Shown: positions 33,002 to 39,134 of the stretch, one piece after another | Layout: each line of letters opens with the position of its first letter | Position numbering within the stretch: the stretch's first letter is position 1 | NCBI RefSeq assembly: GCF_014237865.1 | Contig: NZ_JACJUU010000016.1 | Location: 1-39,134 of the forward strand | Direction: 5' to 3' | Source of the DNA: Pusillimonas minor | GTDB lineage: Bacteria; Pseudomonadota; Gammaproteobacteria; Burkholderiales; Burkholderiaceae_B | DNA: 39,134 nt | Made by a program: the position numbers and the translations under genes | The notes under the pieces: generated by a model | What the model was told of the DNA's origin: nothing | The model's database searches: none | What the model saw: the letters and a program-made list of their open reading frames with translations, nothing else

Positions 33002-33501
33002 GCTGTGGTCCCTCCTGCGGCAACCAAGACGGCCTTACGTTCGCGACGCTTCTTAAGTCGATAGCGACGATCACTGATAGCTAACAGCCCACCCAGCGCC
33101 ATCAAGATGCAACCAATCCAGATCCAATCAACGAATGGTTTGTAGTAAACACGCACGCTCCAGGCGCCGTCGGCGAGGGGCTCACCCAGGGCAACGTACA
33201 CGTGACGCAATCCGTTGGCGTCAATGGCTGCTTCTGTCATGGGCATTTCCGAGGAGATATAGCTACGTTTTTCGGGATGAAGTAAACGCAAGATCTGACC
33301 ATCTCGGGACAGCTCGATGTCACCTATTTCTGCAATATAATTAGGTCCCTGTGCTTTATTGACGCCTAGAAACTTCAAGTCATAACCCCCTGTGCTCACC
33401 GTGCTGCCAGGCGTCATACGAACGTCCTGTTCAGTTTCATAGCCCATGACGAGCGTCACTCCCGCCACAAACACGGCAATACCTAAATGGGCCAGATGCA
33501 T
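32998..33501 (-). CDS. ccmF: CcmF C-terminal fragment, separated by a frameshift
   Basis: This 167-residue frame begins MHLAHLGIAVFVAGVTLVMG and ends with a transmembrane helix and a basic tail. It is the C-terminal quarter of CcmF, the haem lyase. It starts 2 nt after the stop of the N-terminal part, and no family member starts here. Removing one 14-bp repeat unit from 33531-33558 joins it in frame to the N-terminal part as LRAQPRSWLGMHLAHLG, the expected continuous CcmF sequence. The His in LAHLG is probably the second membrane haem b ligand (His491 in E. coli). The ATG beside the upstream stop could allow re-initiation. Confidence 0.88.
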   Translation of the reverse strand: MHLAHLGIAVFVAGVTLVMGYETEQDVRMTPGSTVSTGGYDLKFLGVNKAQGPNYIAEIGDIELSRDGQILRLLHPEKRSYISSEMPMTEAAIDANGLRHVYVALGEPLADGAWSVRVYYKPFVDWIWIGCILMALGGLLAISDRRYRLKKRRERKAVLVAAGGTTA

Positions 33502-33503
33502 GC

Positions 33504-34979
33504 CTAGCCAGCTACGCGGTTGGGCTCGCAGCCCAGTGCGCGTAGCCCAGTGCGCGTAGCCCGCATACGGTCAACGATGCCCTTAACCACCGCAGTGGCA
33601 ATCCACGTGGCCAGTGCCAAGCCCAAAGCCACCAGCGCCGACCAACGCCCCAGCATGAACGGTGCGCCAACACCGACCACAAGCGCCACTACAGCCGGGA
33701 CATGCAGGTGTTTCATCAGAGCGCTTATCTTGGCCGACTTCCAGTTAGCCACCGGACCTACCGCCATGAGAAGCAGCGCCGGCACCATCAGCGGTATGAA
33801 AACGGCATTAAAGTATGGCGGCCCCACGGAAAGTTTGCCTAACCCGAGCGCATCAATGAAAAGCGGATAGAGCGTTCCGAGAATCACGGCACCCGCTGCT
33901 ACGGCCAACAATACGTTGTTCACCAGCAAGAGGGATTCACGCGATATCAGCTCAAATCGCCCGCCCATGCCCACTTTGGGCGCGCGCAGTGCAAATAAAA
34001 ACAAGGACGAGCCCACCACCACGGTAAAGAGCATCAAGATGAACACACCTCGGCGCGGATCGGTGGCGAAGGCGTGTACTGACGTCAGCACGCCAGACCG
34101 TACAAGAAAAGCCCCCAGTAATGAAAGCGAGAACGTACTGATGGCAAGCAGCACCGTCCAGTTCTTGAAGCTGGCACGCTTTTCAGTCACCGCCAGGGAG
34201 TGGATCAACGCTGTACCTACCAGCCAAGGAATAAACGAAGAGTTCTCTACCGGATCCCAGAACCACCAGCCGCCCCAACCCAGTTCGTAATAGGCCCACC
34301 AACTGCCCAAGGCGATACCCAGGGTCAGGAACAACCACGCTGCCGTCGCCCAGGGCCGGGACCAACGGGCCCACGTCGAGTCAAGCTGCCCCGCCAGCAG
34401 TGCGGCAATGGCAAATGCGAACGCTACAGAAAATCCGACATACCCCATGTACAGCAGGGGCGGATGAAATATCAATCCAATGTCTTGCAGTAGCGGATTC
34501 AAGTCCATACCCTCTATGGGCGCAGGTACCAGGCGCTCGAACGGGTTAGAGGTAAGCAGCACAAAGAGCAGGAATCCAGCGGTGACCAGGCCCAACACCC
34601 CCAATACACGTGCCACCATGACATCGGGCAGCTGCTTTGAGAACACACTTACTGCATACGCCCAGCCTGTTTGCATCAGTAGCCACAGCAAGAGCGATCC
34701 CTCGTGACCACCCCAGACGGCGGCTATACGGTAAAGCAATGGCAGTTGCGAGTTGGAGTTCTGGGCGACGTAAGCCACCGAAAAATCCTTAACAATGAAG
34801 GACCAACCCAGCGTCGCGAAGCTGACAATAATTAAAAGAAACTGCACGCGCGCGGCGGGTCGAGCAAAGGCGATCCAGACAGCATTGCCACGCGCCGCGC
34901 CAGCGAGGGCTAAACACCCTTGCGCAAGCGCCACGAATAGCGTCAGAATCAGAGAAAAATGACCGAGTTCAGCAATCAT
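33504..34979 (-). CDS. ccmF: CcmF N-terminal part, truncated by a frameshift
   Basis: This 491-residue frame is the N-terminal three quarters of the haem lyase CcmF, which joins haem from CcmE to apocytochrome c. It carries many transmembrane helices and the WWD motif WGGWWFWDPVENSSF near residue 235. After residue 475 the frame departs from the family (RALGCEPNRVAG) and stops at 33504-33506. The cause is a duplicated 14-bp unit at 33531-33558. With one unit removed, the gene would span 32998-34979 with 656 codons, the normal CcmF length. It is a pseudogene, a pair of split subunits, or an assembly error. Confidence 0.9.
   Translation of the reverse strand: MIAELGHFSLILTLFVALAQGCLALAGAARGNAVWIAFARPAARVQFLLIIVSFATLGWSFIVKDFSVAYVAQNSNSQLPLLYRIAAVWGGHEGSLLLWLLMQTGWAYAVSVFSKQLPDVMVARVLGVLGLVTAGFLLFVLLTSNPFERLVPAPIEGMDLNPLLQDIGLIFHPPLLYMGYVGFSVAFAFAIAALLAGQLDSTWARWSRPWATAAWLFLTLGIALGSWWAYYELGWGGWWFWDPVENSSFIPWLVGTALIHSLAVTEKRASFKNWTVLLAISTFSLSLLGAFLVRSGVLTSVHAFATDPRRGVFILMLFTVVVGSSLFLFALRAPKVGMGGRFELISRESLLLVNNVLLAVAAGAVILGTLYPLFIDALGLGKLSVGPPYFNAVFIPLMVPALLLMAVGPVANWKSAKISALMKHLHVPAVVALVVGVGAPFMLGRWSALVALGLALATWIATAVVKGIVDRMRATRTGLRALGCEPNRVAG
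33531..33558. repeat. 14-bp tandem duplication inside ccmF
   Basis: GCCCAGTGCGCGTA occurs twice in perfect tandem (33531-33544 and 33545-33558) and is followed by a partial third GCCC. Because 14 is not a multiple of three, the extra copy shifts the ccmF frame. Deleting either copy restores a continuous frame through both ccmF parts. Confidence 0.95.
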
Positions 34980-34984
34980 GAGCG

Positions 34985-35431
34985 TTATGGCCTCGCAGTA
35001 ATCGTGTTCTTGGCGGCCTCATCCAGCGCATGCTGCGCCTCAGGGGGCATATAGTTCTCATCGTGTTTGGCAAGCACCTCTTCCGCCCGGAACAACCCAT
35101 CGACCCCGAGCTTGCCTTGGGCCACCACCCCTTTGCCTTCACTAAACAGGTCGGGCAATATTCCCGTATAAGTGACCGGTACCATTTTGGCCGTATCGGT
35201 CACCACGAATTTGACGGTAAGCCCATCGCTTAGTCGTTGCACGCTGCCGGTTTGCACCATGCCCCCGACGCGAAAGGTCCGCTCCTGCGGGGCTTCACCC
35301 GCGCTCACCTGCGTAGGCGTAAAGAAAAACACAAGATTGCTTTGAAAAGCATTCAGCACTAGCGCGGTGGCAATACCCAATGCGGCCAGGCCACCACCTA
35401 TGAGCGCAAGGCGCTTATGACGTTTTTTCAT
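34985..35431 (-). CDS. ccmE: Periplasmic haem chaperone CcmE
   Basis: This 148-residue protein has an N-terminal membrane anchor (about 8-27), an OB-fold beta domain ([12 protein letters not shown] and following strands) and the haem-attachment motif LAKHDENY with His123 as the covalent haem ligand. CcmE takes haem from CcmABCD and hands it to CcmF/CcmH. The ATG at 35431 overlaps the ccmD stop by 4 bp; a longer open frame upstream lies within ccmD and is not used. Confidence 0.95.
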   Translation of the reverse strand: MKKRHKRLALIGGGLAALGIATALVLNAFQSNLVFFFTPTQVSAGEAPQERTFRVGGMVQTGSVQRLSDGLTVKFVVTDTAKMVPVTYTGILPDLFSEGKGVVAQGKLGVDGLFRAEEVLAKHDENYMPPEAQHALDEAAKNTITARP

Positions 35432-35610
35432 AGTGATTCCTCTTTCTTCAGGATTAACTGGCGCTTTAGGTGCAATAAAGCCGCCCGGCGACGCTGGCGT
35501 AGCAACAGCCATTCGGCGCACAGCACGACCATGGCCACGCCCACTGACCCCCAGACATATTGCCCATAGCCGCCCATGGCAAAAAATTCAGCAGGACTCG
35601 TCCAATTCAT
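35428..35610 (-). CDS. ccmD: Small haem-exporter subunit CcmD
   Basis: This 60-residue protein has one transmembrane helix (about 19-38), preceded by the [14 protein letters not shown] motif and followed by a basic tail. This is the CcmD pattern. CcmD helps to release haem-loaded CcmE from the CcmABC complex. GGAGG precedes the ATG at 35610. The stop codon of ccmC overlaps its start by 4 bp, and its own stop overlaps the ccmE start by 4 bp. Confidence 0.92.
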   Translation of the reverse strand: MNWTSPAEFFAMGGYGQYVWGSVGVAMVVLCAEWLLLRQRRRAALLHLKRQLILKKEESL

Positions 35611-36356
35611 TGCTTTACCTCCTTCAATTCGTCTAACCATCCGGCATGGTGTTCGCGCTCCAAAATGATGCAGCGCACGCGCATCAGAGCCACCGCCACC
35701 GTATACATCCATGACGCCAAGGCCATAATCAGCATGCCGACAAGCATGATCATTGCCATTGAGGGCGCTTGCGTCAGCGAAACAGATGCACCTTGATGCA
35801 GTGTGTTCCACCACTGCACCGAGAAATAAATAATGGGGATATTCACCACGCCGACGAGAGCAAGCACGGCACCGGCCTTATCGGCGCGGCGCGGCTCATC
35901 CACCGCTGACTGCAGCGCGATAAACGCTATGTACAAAAACAAAAGTATCAATTCGGAAGTCAGGCGCGCATCCCAAACCCACCAGGTTCCCCACATGGGT
36001 TTGCCCCACAACGCGCCCGTCCAAAGCGAAAGAAAAGTGAACATGGCGCCGGTAGGAGCCAAGGCCGTAGCCATCATGGCCGCTAAACGACTGTTAAATG
36101 CCAGCCCTATCGCGGCCCAGAACGCCATGACCAGATAAATGAACATCGACATCCAGGAGACCGGCACGTGCAGGAAAATAATGCGATAGCCCTCGCCTTG
36201 CTGAGCATCGGTGGGCGCCATGAAAAACCCCACATACATGCCTAGGACCGCCAGAATCGCGGCGGCTGACGCAAACCAGGGAATCAGCTTGCCCGCAAGC
36301 GGGTAAAACGTTTTGGGCGAGGAATACTTAAACCAATTAATCATGTACTTACTCAT
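35607..36356 (-). CDS. ccmC: Haem exporter membrane protein CcmC
   Basis: This 249-residue protein has six transmembrane helices and the tryptophan-rich WWD motif WGTWWVWDARLTSELILLF near residue 118, with flanking His residues (FLHVPVSW and the later NTLHQG) expected to hold haem. CcmC loads haem onto CcmE. The start at 36356 overlaps the ccmB stop as TAATG; ATG at 36344 is a possible alternative. Confidence 0.95.
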   Translation of the reverse strand: MSKYMINWFKYSSPKTFYPLAGKLIPWFASAAAILAVLGMYVGFFMAPTDAQQGEGYRIIFLHVPVSWMSMFIYLVMAFWAAIGLAFNSRLAAMMATALAPTGAMFTFLSLWTGALWGKPMWGTWWVWDARLTSELILLFLYIAFIALQSAVDEPRRADKAGAVLALVGVVNIPIIYFSVQWWNTLHQGASVSLTQAPSMAMIMLVGMLIMALASWMYTVAVALMRVRCIILEREHHAGWLDELKEVKQ

Positions 36357-37039
36357 TATTCCAAGGCTATCCGTAAGGCCGCAGTGGTGGCCCACGGGGC
36401 AAAAAAACCAGTTAAAACCAGCACAGCACCCAGCAACGATAGATGCGCCGTGGCCCCCAGCCCGGCAGTCGCAGCGTCTACCGAACCCGCGCCAAAGATC
36501 AGCACCGGCACATACAACGGAAGCACCAATAAGGCGACCAGAGCGCTGCTGCCACGCAGGCCCAGGGTCAAACTCGCCCCAATAGCGCCAATAAAGCTAA
36601 GCACAGGCGTACCCAGAGCCAGCGATGCAGCCAGCACCAGTAACGAAGGGGTTGATAAATCGAATTGCAATGCCAGCAGCGGAGCCAGCAACGTCAAGGG
36701 GAAACCCGTCAACAACCAATACGCGACCACCTTGCCGAGCACCAGCGTTCCCAACGGAGCGGGCGAAAGAGCCATTTGCTCTAGTGTGCCGTCGGCGTAA
36801 TCCTGTTCAAACAGCCGGTCAAGCGACAACATGGTCGCCAGCAGTGCTGCCACCCAAAGAATGCCTGGGGCGATCTGCCGCAACATGTCGCGCTCAGAAC
36901 CAATGCCCAACGGAAACAGGCTGACCACGATGACAAAGAAAAAAAGCGGTGTCAGCACATCGGACTTGCGCCGCATGGCGAGCCTTAAATCTCGATGTAT
37001 TACCCCTCGAAATACGGATAAGCCAATGGAGTCGCTCAT
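36356..37039 (-). CDS. ccmB: Haem exporter ABC permease CcmB
   Basis: This 227-residue ABC-2-like permease has six hydrophobic helices. The family pattern LAMRRKSDVLTPLFFFVIVVSLFPLGIG, in outline, is near the N terminus, with DGTLEQM in the first cytoplasmic loop. It partners CcmA and CcmC in the ATP-driven release of holo-CcmE. Its start overlaps the ccmA stop by 4 bp. Confidence 0.95.
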   Translation of the reverse strand: MSDSIGLSVFRGVIHRDLRLAMRRKSDVLTPLFFFVIVVSLFPLGIGSERDMLRQIAPGILWVAALLATMLSLDRLFEQDYADGTLEQMALSPAPLGTLVLGKVVAYWLLTGFPLTLLAPLLALQFDLSTPSLLVLAASLALGTPVLSFIGAIGASLTLGLRGSSALVALLVLPLYVPVLIFGAGSVDAATAGLGATAHLSLLGAVLVLTGFFAPWATTAALRIALE

Positions 37040-37650
37040 ACGCCTACCCGTATAACGTGCGTCGTGCCTGCCAAGGTCAAGTCCTGATGCGTCGTCAAGA
37101 CTGCAATCCCGCCATTGCTCAGATGCTGGTCAATCACCCGTACAACCCATAGGCTGGCTTGGGTATCCAATGCAGTCAGAGGTTCATCCAACACCCACAA
37201 AGCACACCTTTGCAGCAGTAGCCTAGCCAGATTGACACGGCGCTTTTGCCCTTGCGACAAGGCTCGCACCGACAGATGCTCCCTACCCTGCAATCCAGCC
37301 TGGCGTAAGGCTTCGTGCACGCCGTCCTGGGTAACCGATTCGTCAGCCAACGCCACACTGGAAATTAGGTTTTCCGTGGCACTTAGAGCATCTTTAAGGC
37401 CCAAAGGATGGCCACAATAAAGTAGCTCGCGACGGTACTCATCGCCCAGCTGTTTTATCGGACTACCCTGCCAATGAACGGCCCCAGCAGCCGCAGGCGT
37501 AAGCCCCACCAGCATGCGCAAAAGACTGGTTTTGCCGCTACCGTTCTCGCCTCGCACCAACAGGCACTCGCCTGCCTTGAGCTGAAAGCTTAGATTATGA
37601 AATAGGCGGCGCTCACCGCGCACGCAGTCCAGATTGATGGCTTCAAGCAC
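37036..37650 (-). CDS. ccmA: Haem exporter ATP-binding protein CcmA
   Basis: This 204-residue ABC ATPase has Walker A GENGSGKT (34-41), the signature ALSQGQKRRV, Walker B LWVLDEPLTALD and the switch His in VLTTHQDL. It drives CcmE release from CcmC in the haem-trafficking complex. The start is a GTG at 37650 with AAAGG 6 nt upstream. It is the first gene of a minus-strand run that continues through ccdA with overlaps or short gaps. Confidence 0.95.
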   Translation of the reverse strand: MLEAINLDCVRGERRLFHNLSFQLKAGECLLVRGENGSGKTSLLRMLVGLTPAAAGAVHWQGSPIKQLGDEYRRELLYCGHPLGLKDALSATENLISSVALADESVTQDGVHEALRQAGLQGREHLSVRALSQGQKRRVNLARLLLQRCALWVLDEPLTALDTQASLWVVRVIDQHLSNGGIAVLTTHQDLTLAGTTHVIRVGV

Positions 37651-37677
37651 CGTCGACCTTTGCTCGCAAAAACGTTA

Positions 37678-37690
37678 ATCACCAGGTGAT
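37678..37690. promoter_or_regulatory. Inverted repeat upstream of ccmA
   Basis: ATCACC-A-GGTGAT is a perfect 6-bp inverted repeat with a one-base centre, 27 bp before the ccmA start codon. It could be an operator in the leader of the ccm operon. I do not recognise the binding protein. Confidence 0.35.
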
Positions 37691-37856
37691 ATCGGTATTC
37701 TGGCTATGCGCCGATATGCAACGGACCATCCGTTACATGCGGGGCTAAGCGCTACCGTCGCAAGTAGCTGGGCGCACGCTCAAAGTCAATTGAACGCGAC
37801 GACGCTGAGGACGTAGGTGTGGGGCAGGAGGAAAGTCGAATCAGCGGCGTGCCAGC

Positions 37857-38213
37857 TTAGGCAACGAAAAGCCACTGGGGCCGCTCAGGCCGCTCAGACA
37901 AGGTCGGCAAGCTCAAAGGCACCTCTTGAAACTGAAGGGCCAAACTAGCCGATAAGGAAGGAATGGTTTGATTTGAAGATGAAAGAATCGACGCCGCTGG
38001 GGCTTGGCAAGAATGCTCGTATTGGTCCAAAAAACCCGAGGTTGAACCAGTTTGCTCGGACCCGTCGTTTAAATAGACACGCTGCTCTTGAGCTTCGCTA
38101 TAACAGGGCTCGATGCAAATCTCCCTTTCTGGCTGGCAATATACACTCACAACGCCCCAGGAGGCCTGGAGCGGCAGCATGACCAGCATAAAAATAAGGA
38201 GAAATTTCTTCAT
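37857..38213 (-). CDS. CzcI-family small periplasmic protein (copy 2)
   Basis: This 118-residue protein starts MKKFLLIFMLVMLPLQASWG, almost the same signal peptide as czcI at 10432-10776, continues with the shared VVSVY and ends with the family motif RPERPQW. The middle part has CQPEREICIEPC and other Cys residues but little similarity to copy 1. It is not followed by czcCBA genes; the ccm operon comes 206 bp later on the same strand. The ATG at 38213 is chosen over a longer open frame because it begins the signal peptide. As with copy 1, an extended -10 lies only 10 nt upstream and no ribosome-binding site is seen. Confidence 0.8.
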   Translation of the reverse strand: MKKFLLIFMLVMLPLQASWGVVSVYCQPEREICIEPCYSEAQEQRVYLNDGSEQTGSTSGFLDQYEHSCQAPAASILSSSNQTIPSLSASLALQFQEVPLSLPTLSERPERPQWLFVA

Positions 38214-38223
38214 CGCATGGACG

Positions 38224-38232
38224 ATTGTAGCA
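38224..38232 (-). promoter_or_regulatory. Extended -10 element before czcI copy 2
   Basis: On the minus strand TGCTACAAT is an extended -10. A possible -35, TTGTAA, lies 18 bp further upstream of TACAAT. The ATG is 10 nt after the hexamer, so the message would be nearly leaderless. Confidence 0.5.
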
Positions 38233-38286
38233 AGTGAAAAGCGTGTCTTACAAACGAGGGTATGAAAAGTAGAGGCCGGGGGTCGG

Positions 38287-38529
38287 TTACTTTGCAATCG
38301 CGATGTTTGTCTCCATAGAAAACGCAAGAGAATCCCCATCCCGAAAGCCTTGGATGATAGCGTGCGTCTCCGCCCTTACTTCGTCCACCAAAGCGAGGCG
38401 CTCTGCGACATCCATAGATGGTAAGCGCCCGGCGAACACCGTCTTGACTTGGGCGTGAGGCTGCTCAATGAGTAAAATCCACTCCTCAGTGTTTTTCGTT
38501 GAATAGTCATGCCCGAAGTTGATCACGCC
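38287..38529 (-). CDS. Possible small hypothetical protein
   Basis: A minus-strand frame encodes about 70-80 residues, including EEWILLIEQPHAQVKTVFAG and ETHAIIQGFRDGDSLAFSME. The amphipathic pattern looks protein-like, but I recognise no family. The start is uncertain (a GTG near 38529 is one option). It would overlap the first bases of the divergent gene at 38509, which lowers confidence. Confidence 0.35.
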   Translation of the reverse strand, partial: GVINFGHDYSTKNTEEWILLIEQPHAQVKTVFAGRLPSMDVAERLALVDEVRAETHAIIQGFRDGDSLAFSMETNIAIAK

Positions 38530-38880
38530 ACCATCAATCGCAACTTGATTCTCATCGTGCCCAAGCAAGCGGCGCTGGACTGGATCAGGAGTGTTGATTC
38601 ACAACCGATTGAGGGGCTTACCTTGGACGAGCTGCGCCAAGAACAAGAGGTCTACCTTATATCGCCGGACATCATTAACACGCCTGAGCAGGCCGAGCAA
38701 TGGGCGCTCCAGCGCTTTAGCGTATTGTTTGCGTCTTTTTTGAACAGCTGGTTCACTGACCAGGCACTTTGGCCCAAGCGTCGCACTCGCAAGATGTTCC
38801 TAGAGTGGTTTGAAGTGCAATACCACTCGACCATCTGGGATCTTTCAACAGCCCCTCTTGAGCACGAAGAGTGGAATTGA
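38509..38880 (+). CDS. Conserved hypothetical protein of about 120 residues
   Basis: This 123-residue soluble protein has no signal peptide or membrane helix. Its pattern, NRNLILIVPKQAALDWIRSV near the N terminus and WFTDQALWPKRRTRKMFLEW followed by EVQYHSTIWDL near the C terminus, is that of a widespread conserved bacterial family of unknown function. The ATG at 38509 has no strong ribosome-binding site. Its stop codon directly adjoins the IS66-related end, so the element may have inserted just behind it. Confidence 0.75.
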   Translation: MPEVDHATINRNLILIVPKQAALDWIRSVDSQPIEGLTLDELRQEQEVYLISPDIINTPEQAEQWALQRFSVLFASFLNSWFTDQALWPKRRTRKMFLEWFEVQYHSTIWDLSTAPLEHEEWN

Positions 38881-38898
38881 GCAACCGCTGTCCGGTAC

Positions 38899-39134
38899 TT
38901 AAAGCGCGACGTTCCAGGGCAGCAGATCGTCAACCCGGTTCACCGGATGGTCGGCGATCACGCTCAAGACGTGGCGCAGGTACGCTTGGGGATTGATATC
39001 GTTCAATTTGGCTGTGCCAAGTAGGCTGTACATCGTGGCCGCGCGTTCACCGCCCGCGTCGGATCCCAGAAACAGGTAGTTTTTCCTGCCCAGGGCTACC
39101 CCGCGCAACGCTCGCTCGGCGGTATTGTTGTCGA
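38899..39134 (-). mobile_element. tnpC: IS66-family transposase TnpC, 3' end (runs off the window)
   Basis: The frame open to the window edge reads DNNTAERALRGVALGRKNYL, then SDAGGERAATMYSLLGTAKL and ending VDDLLPWNVAL. This is the C-terminal end of the IS66 TnpC transposase, including the last acidic residue region of the DDE domain. The gene continues beyond 39134, so the rest of the element is not visible. The end of the element probably lies at about 38881-38898, where GCAACCGCTGTCCGGTACTT follows the neighbouring stop codon and may be the terminal inverted repeat. Confidence 0.88.

Noticed and set aside
1-39134. CRISPR arrays, tRNA or rRNA genes, phage genes
   Set aside because: No regularly spaced repeats, tRNA-like cloverleaf or conserved rRNA segment, and no phage structural gene was seen on either strand.

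Overview
This window looks like a heavy-metal (mainly copper) resistance and cytochrome c maturation region from a betaproteobacterium of the order Burkholderiales, probably the family Alcaligenaceae. The evidence is a Burkholderiales-type general porin, DUF4148 and CzcI family proteins, a complete System I ccm operon, and PbrR/CadR- and CzcCBA-type metal genes. I cannot name a genus from sequence alone.

Layout. Positions 441-4053 hold a PCu(A)C copper chaperone, a Zn/Cd/Pb P-type ATPase and its divergent MerR-family regulator. Positions 4151-4537 hold a decayed, twice-deleted copy of a cupredoxin - cytochrome c - DUF411 cluster, directly behind the 3' end of a czcICBA efflux operon (4540-10776, minus strand). 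Positions 10923-11399 are arsenic-resistance debris (5' part of arsH, 3' part of arsB). Then come a copper P-type ATPase with a DUF305 protein (11552-14436), a Met-rich periplasmic protein, and the intact cupredoxin - cytochrome c - DUF411 operon (15380-16870, minus). Positions 17217-25813 hold a GT4 glycosyltransferase, a porin, a DUF4148 protein facing a CopRS/CzcRS-type two-component system, a GT2 membrane glycosyltransferase, and mntP behind a yybP-ykoY manganese riboswitch. Positions 25841-29705 hold a truncated metal-sensing repressor, dsbD with two small membrane proteins, a 19-Cys DUF326 protein and a GDCCVxC protein. Positions 29744-37650 are one long minus-strand operon ccmABCDEFGHI-tlpA-ccdA. 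A second czcI, a conserved hypothetical gene and the 3' end of an IS66 transposase close the window.

How it fits together. The efflux pumps (two P-type ATPases, CzcCBA), periplasmic Cu binders (PCuAC, cupredoxin, Met-rich, DUF326) and thiol/haem maturation systems (DsbD, TlpA, CcdA, Ccm) form a metal-handling programme. I found six copies of a 16-bp box, consensus ATTACA-N4-TGTAAT, about 110-200 bp upstream of copR, copA, the cupredoxin operon, the GT2 gene, the DUF4148 gene and the DUF326/GDCCVxC pair. Four of them lie exactly 33 nt upstream of a -10-like hexamer. I infer that this is a local regulon of the two-component system encoded at 21395-23418.

The other main observations are that ccmF is split by a tandem duplication of a 14-bp unit whose removal restores one 655-residue frame, and that the cupredoxin - cytochrome c - DUF411 cluster exists once intact and once as a fossil. 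All statements come from reading the sequence; no search or alignment program was run.
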